Assembly (NCBI GenBank): GCA_002377605.1
Contig: DFQD01000075.1
Location: 5,328 to 13,420, forward strand
DNA length: 8,093 nt
Direction: 5' to 3'
From: Gammaproteobacteria bacterium UBA3498
GTDB taxonomy: Bacteria; Pseudomonadota; Gammaproteobacteria; Pseudomonadales; Pseudohongiellaceae
The notes under the pieces are model-generated. The model was given only the letters and a program-made list of their open reading frames with translations, had not been told where the DNA came from and made no database searches. Below are positions 7,169 through 8,093 of this stretch, one piece after another. Both the position numbers and the translations under genes were made by a program. Each line of letters opens with the position of its first letter. Positions within the stretch are counted from its first letter, which is position 1.

Positions 7169-7199
7169 GCAGTAAGCGCTATAATCGCCTGCTTTTTTT
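7169..7199 (+). terminator. Bulged hairpin plus T-run after the AI-2E family gene
   Basis: GCAG (7169-7172) and GCG (7176-7178) pair with CGC (7186-7188) and CTGC (7189-7192), with TAA as a bulge on the left arm and CTATAAT as the loop. Seven T's (7193-7199) follow directly. Position and T-run fit an intrinsic terminator 18 bases after the stop codon; the bulge makes it imperfect. A competing GCGC/GCGC stem (7167-7170 with 7176-7179) is possible. Confidence 0.5.
7180..7185 (+). promoter_or_regulatory. Candidate -10 element of the alaS promoter (TATAAT)
   Basis: A perfect sigma-70 TATAAT lies 59 bases before the alaS ATG, which would put the transcript start near 7192. The hexamer 17 bases upstream (TGCAAA, 7157-7162) matches the -35 consensus at only three of six positions, so the promoter may need an activator or rely on the -10. 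The element sits in the loop of the terminator-like hairpin of the preceding gene. Confidence 0.45.
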
Positions 7200-7244
7200 A
7201 ATTGGTTGGTTAATTTCCCAGCCTCGTTAATTCTCAGGACTAAG

Positions 7245-8093
7245 ATGAAAAGCGCGGAAATACGTCAGAGGTTTTTAGACTTCTTTGCAGCACGGGACCA
7301 CGAAGTGGTTTCAAGCAGTCCGCTCGTGCCTGGAAATGATCCGACTTTGCTCTTTACCAACGCAGGTATGGTGCAATTTAAAGATACTTTCCTCGGAGAT
7401 GAAAAGCGTTCCTACAATCGTGCCACTACTTCTCAGCGTTGCGTACGCGCGGGTGGGAAACACAATGATTTGGAGAATGTTGGCTATACCGCTCGTCACC
7501 ATACCTTTTTCGAGATGCTGGGCAATTTTTCATTTGGCGACTATTTTAAGCGCGAGGCTATTCAATTTGCTTGGGAATTTCTGACAGTCGACTTAGGATT
7601 GCCGGCAGAAAAACTCTGGGTCACTGTGTTTGAAGACGACGATGACGCCGCTGCTCTATGGCTCGATGAAATGAATATCGACCCAAGTCGTTTTACGCGA
7701 ATGGGAGAAAAAGACAATTTTTGGGCGATGGGGGATACCGGCCCCTGTGGTCCTTGCTCTGAAATTTTCTATGACCATGGTCCTGATGTTGAAGGCGGCC
7801 CTCCGGGTAGTCCTAATGAAGACGGTGATCGCTATGTCGAAATCTGGAATCTGGTTTTTATGCAGTTCGAGCGTAAAGCAGACGGTTCCATGATTCCCTT
7901 ACCAAAACCTTCAGTTGATACCGGCGCGGGATTGGAGCGACTAGCTGCGGTAATGCAACAGGTCCATAGTAATTATGAAATCGATCTTTTTCAGTCGTTA
8001 CTAAAAGACATTGCGTCGGTCACCGGCCAAACGGAATTAGATAACCCTTCACTAAACGTTATCGCCGATCACATTCGTTCCTGTGCTTTTCTC
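7245..8093 (+). CDS. alaS: Alanyl-tRNA synthetase, N-terminal part (3' end outside window)
   Basis: AlaS is the cytosolic class II synthetase that charges tRNA-Ala. The 283 visible codons, about a third of the usual roughly 875, follow the E. coli enzyme closely with no frame break. Landmarks are MKSAEIRQRFLDFF, the motif 1 region LVPGNDPTLLFTNAGMVQFKD (27-47), the strongly conserved TTSQRCVRAGGKHNDLENVG (61-80), motif 2 in RHHTFFEMLGNFSFGDYFK (84-102), GDTGPCGPCSEIFYDHG (163-179), EIWNLVFMQF (199-208), motif 3 DTGAGLERL (225-233), and VIADHIRSCAFL at the edge. The aminoacylation core is mostly present; the tRNA-recognition, editing and C-Ala domains lie beyond the window. AGGA (7236-7239) sits five bases before the ATG, a strong start. 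It appears to have its own promoter within the upstream spacer. Confidence 0.98.
   Translation, partial: MKSAEIRQRFLDFFAARDHEVVSSSPLVPGNDPTLLFTNAGMVQFKDTFLGDEKRSYNRATTSQRCVRAGGKHNDLENVGYTARHHTFFEMLGNFSFGDYFKREAIQFAWEFLTVDLGLPAEKLWVTVFEDDDDAAALWLDEMNIDPSRFTRMGEKDNFWAMGDTGPCGPCSEIFYDHGPDVEGGPPGSPNEDGDRYVEIWNLVFMQFERKADGSMIPLPKPSVDTGAGLERLAAVMQQVHSNYEIDLFQSLLKDIASVTGQTELDNPSLNVIADHIRSCAFL

Noticed and set aside
7285..7584. Forward open frame of 99 codons at the start of alaS
   Set aside because: It lies in a different frame over the invariant AlaS motifs 1 and 2; the alaS frame is unbroken from 7245 to the edge.

Overview
The window looks like the chromosome of a gammaproteobacterium with moderate GC content. 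The evidence is a ThrC of the Pseudomonas type, a RecJ close to the E. coli protein along its whole length, and an AlaS N-terminus nearly collinear with the E. coli enzyme. No sequence is diagnostic of a genus. All supported genes are on the + strand, and I see no mobile element, tRNA, rRNA or CRISPR array.

Layout: (1) The 3' part of thrC (threonine synthase) enters from the left edge and ends at 761. recJ (single-strand 5'-3' exonuclease) follows with no gap, or a 12-nt gap if its ATG is used, so the two genes read as one transcript. (2) A 230-bp spacer with some inverted repeats leads to a 974-codon gene for a ScsB/DsbD-type membrane thiol reductase, fused to a C-terminal thioredoxin domain. 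Its periplasmic N-terminal region is present twice in tandem. (3) A 348-bp spacer carries weak hairpins, a possible 51-codon small ORF and the ribosome binding site of an AI-2E/PerM-family membrane protein gene that starts at GTG. (4) A short spacer holds a bulged hairpin with seven T's and, in its loop, a perfect TATAAT. (5) The first 283 codons of alaS (alanyl-tRNA synthetase) run off the right edge.

Functionally this is mostly housekeeping: amino-acid biosynthesis, DNA repair, envelope redox control, a membrane transporter and translation. Apart from the thrC-recJ pair, nothing in the sequence ties the genes into one pathway. I did not find a convincing new multi-gene system. The item most worth following up is the duplicated electron-accepting domain of the DsbD-like reductase. 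The regulatory structures in the spacers come second.
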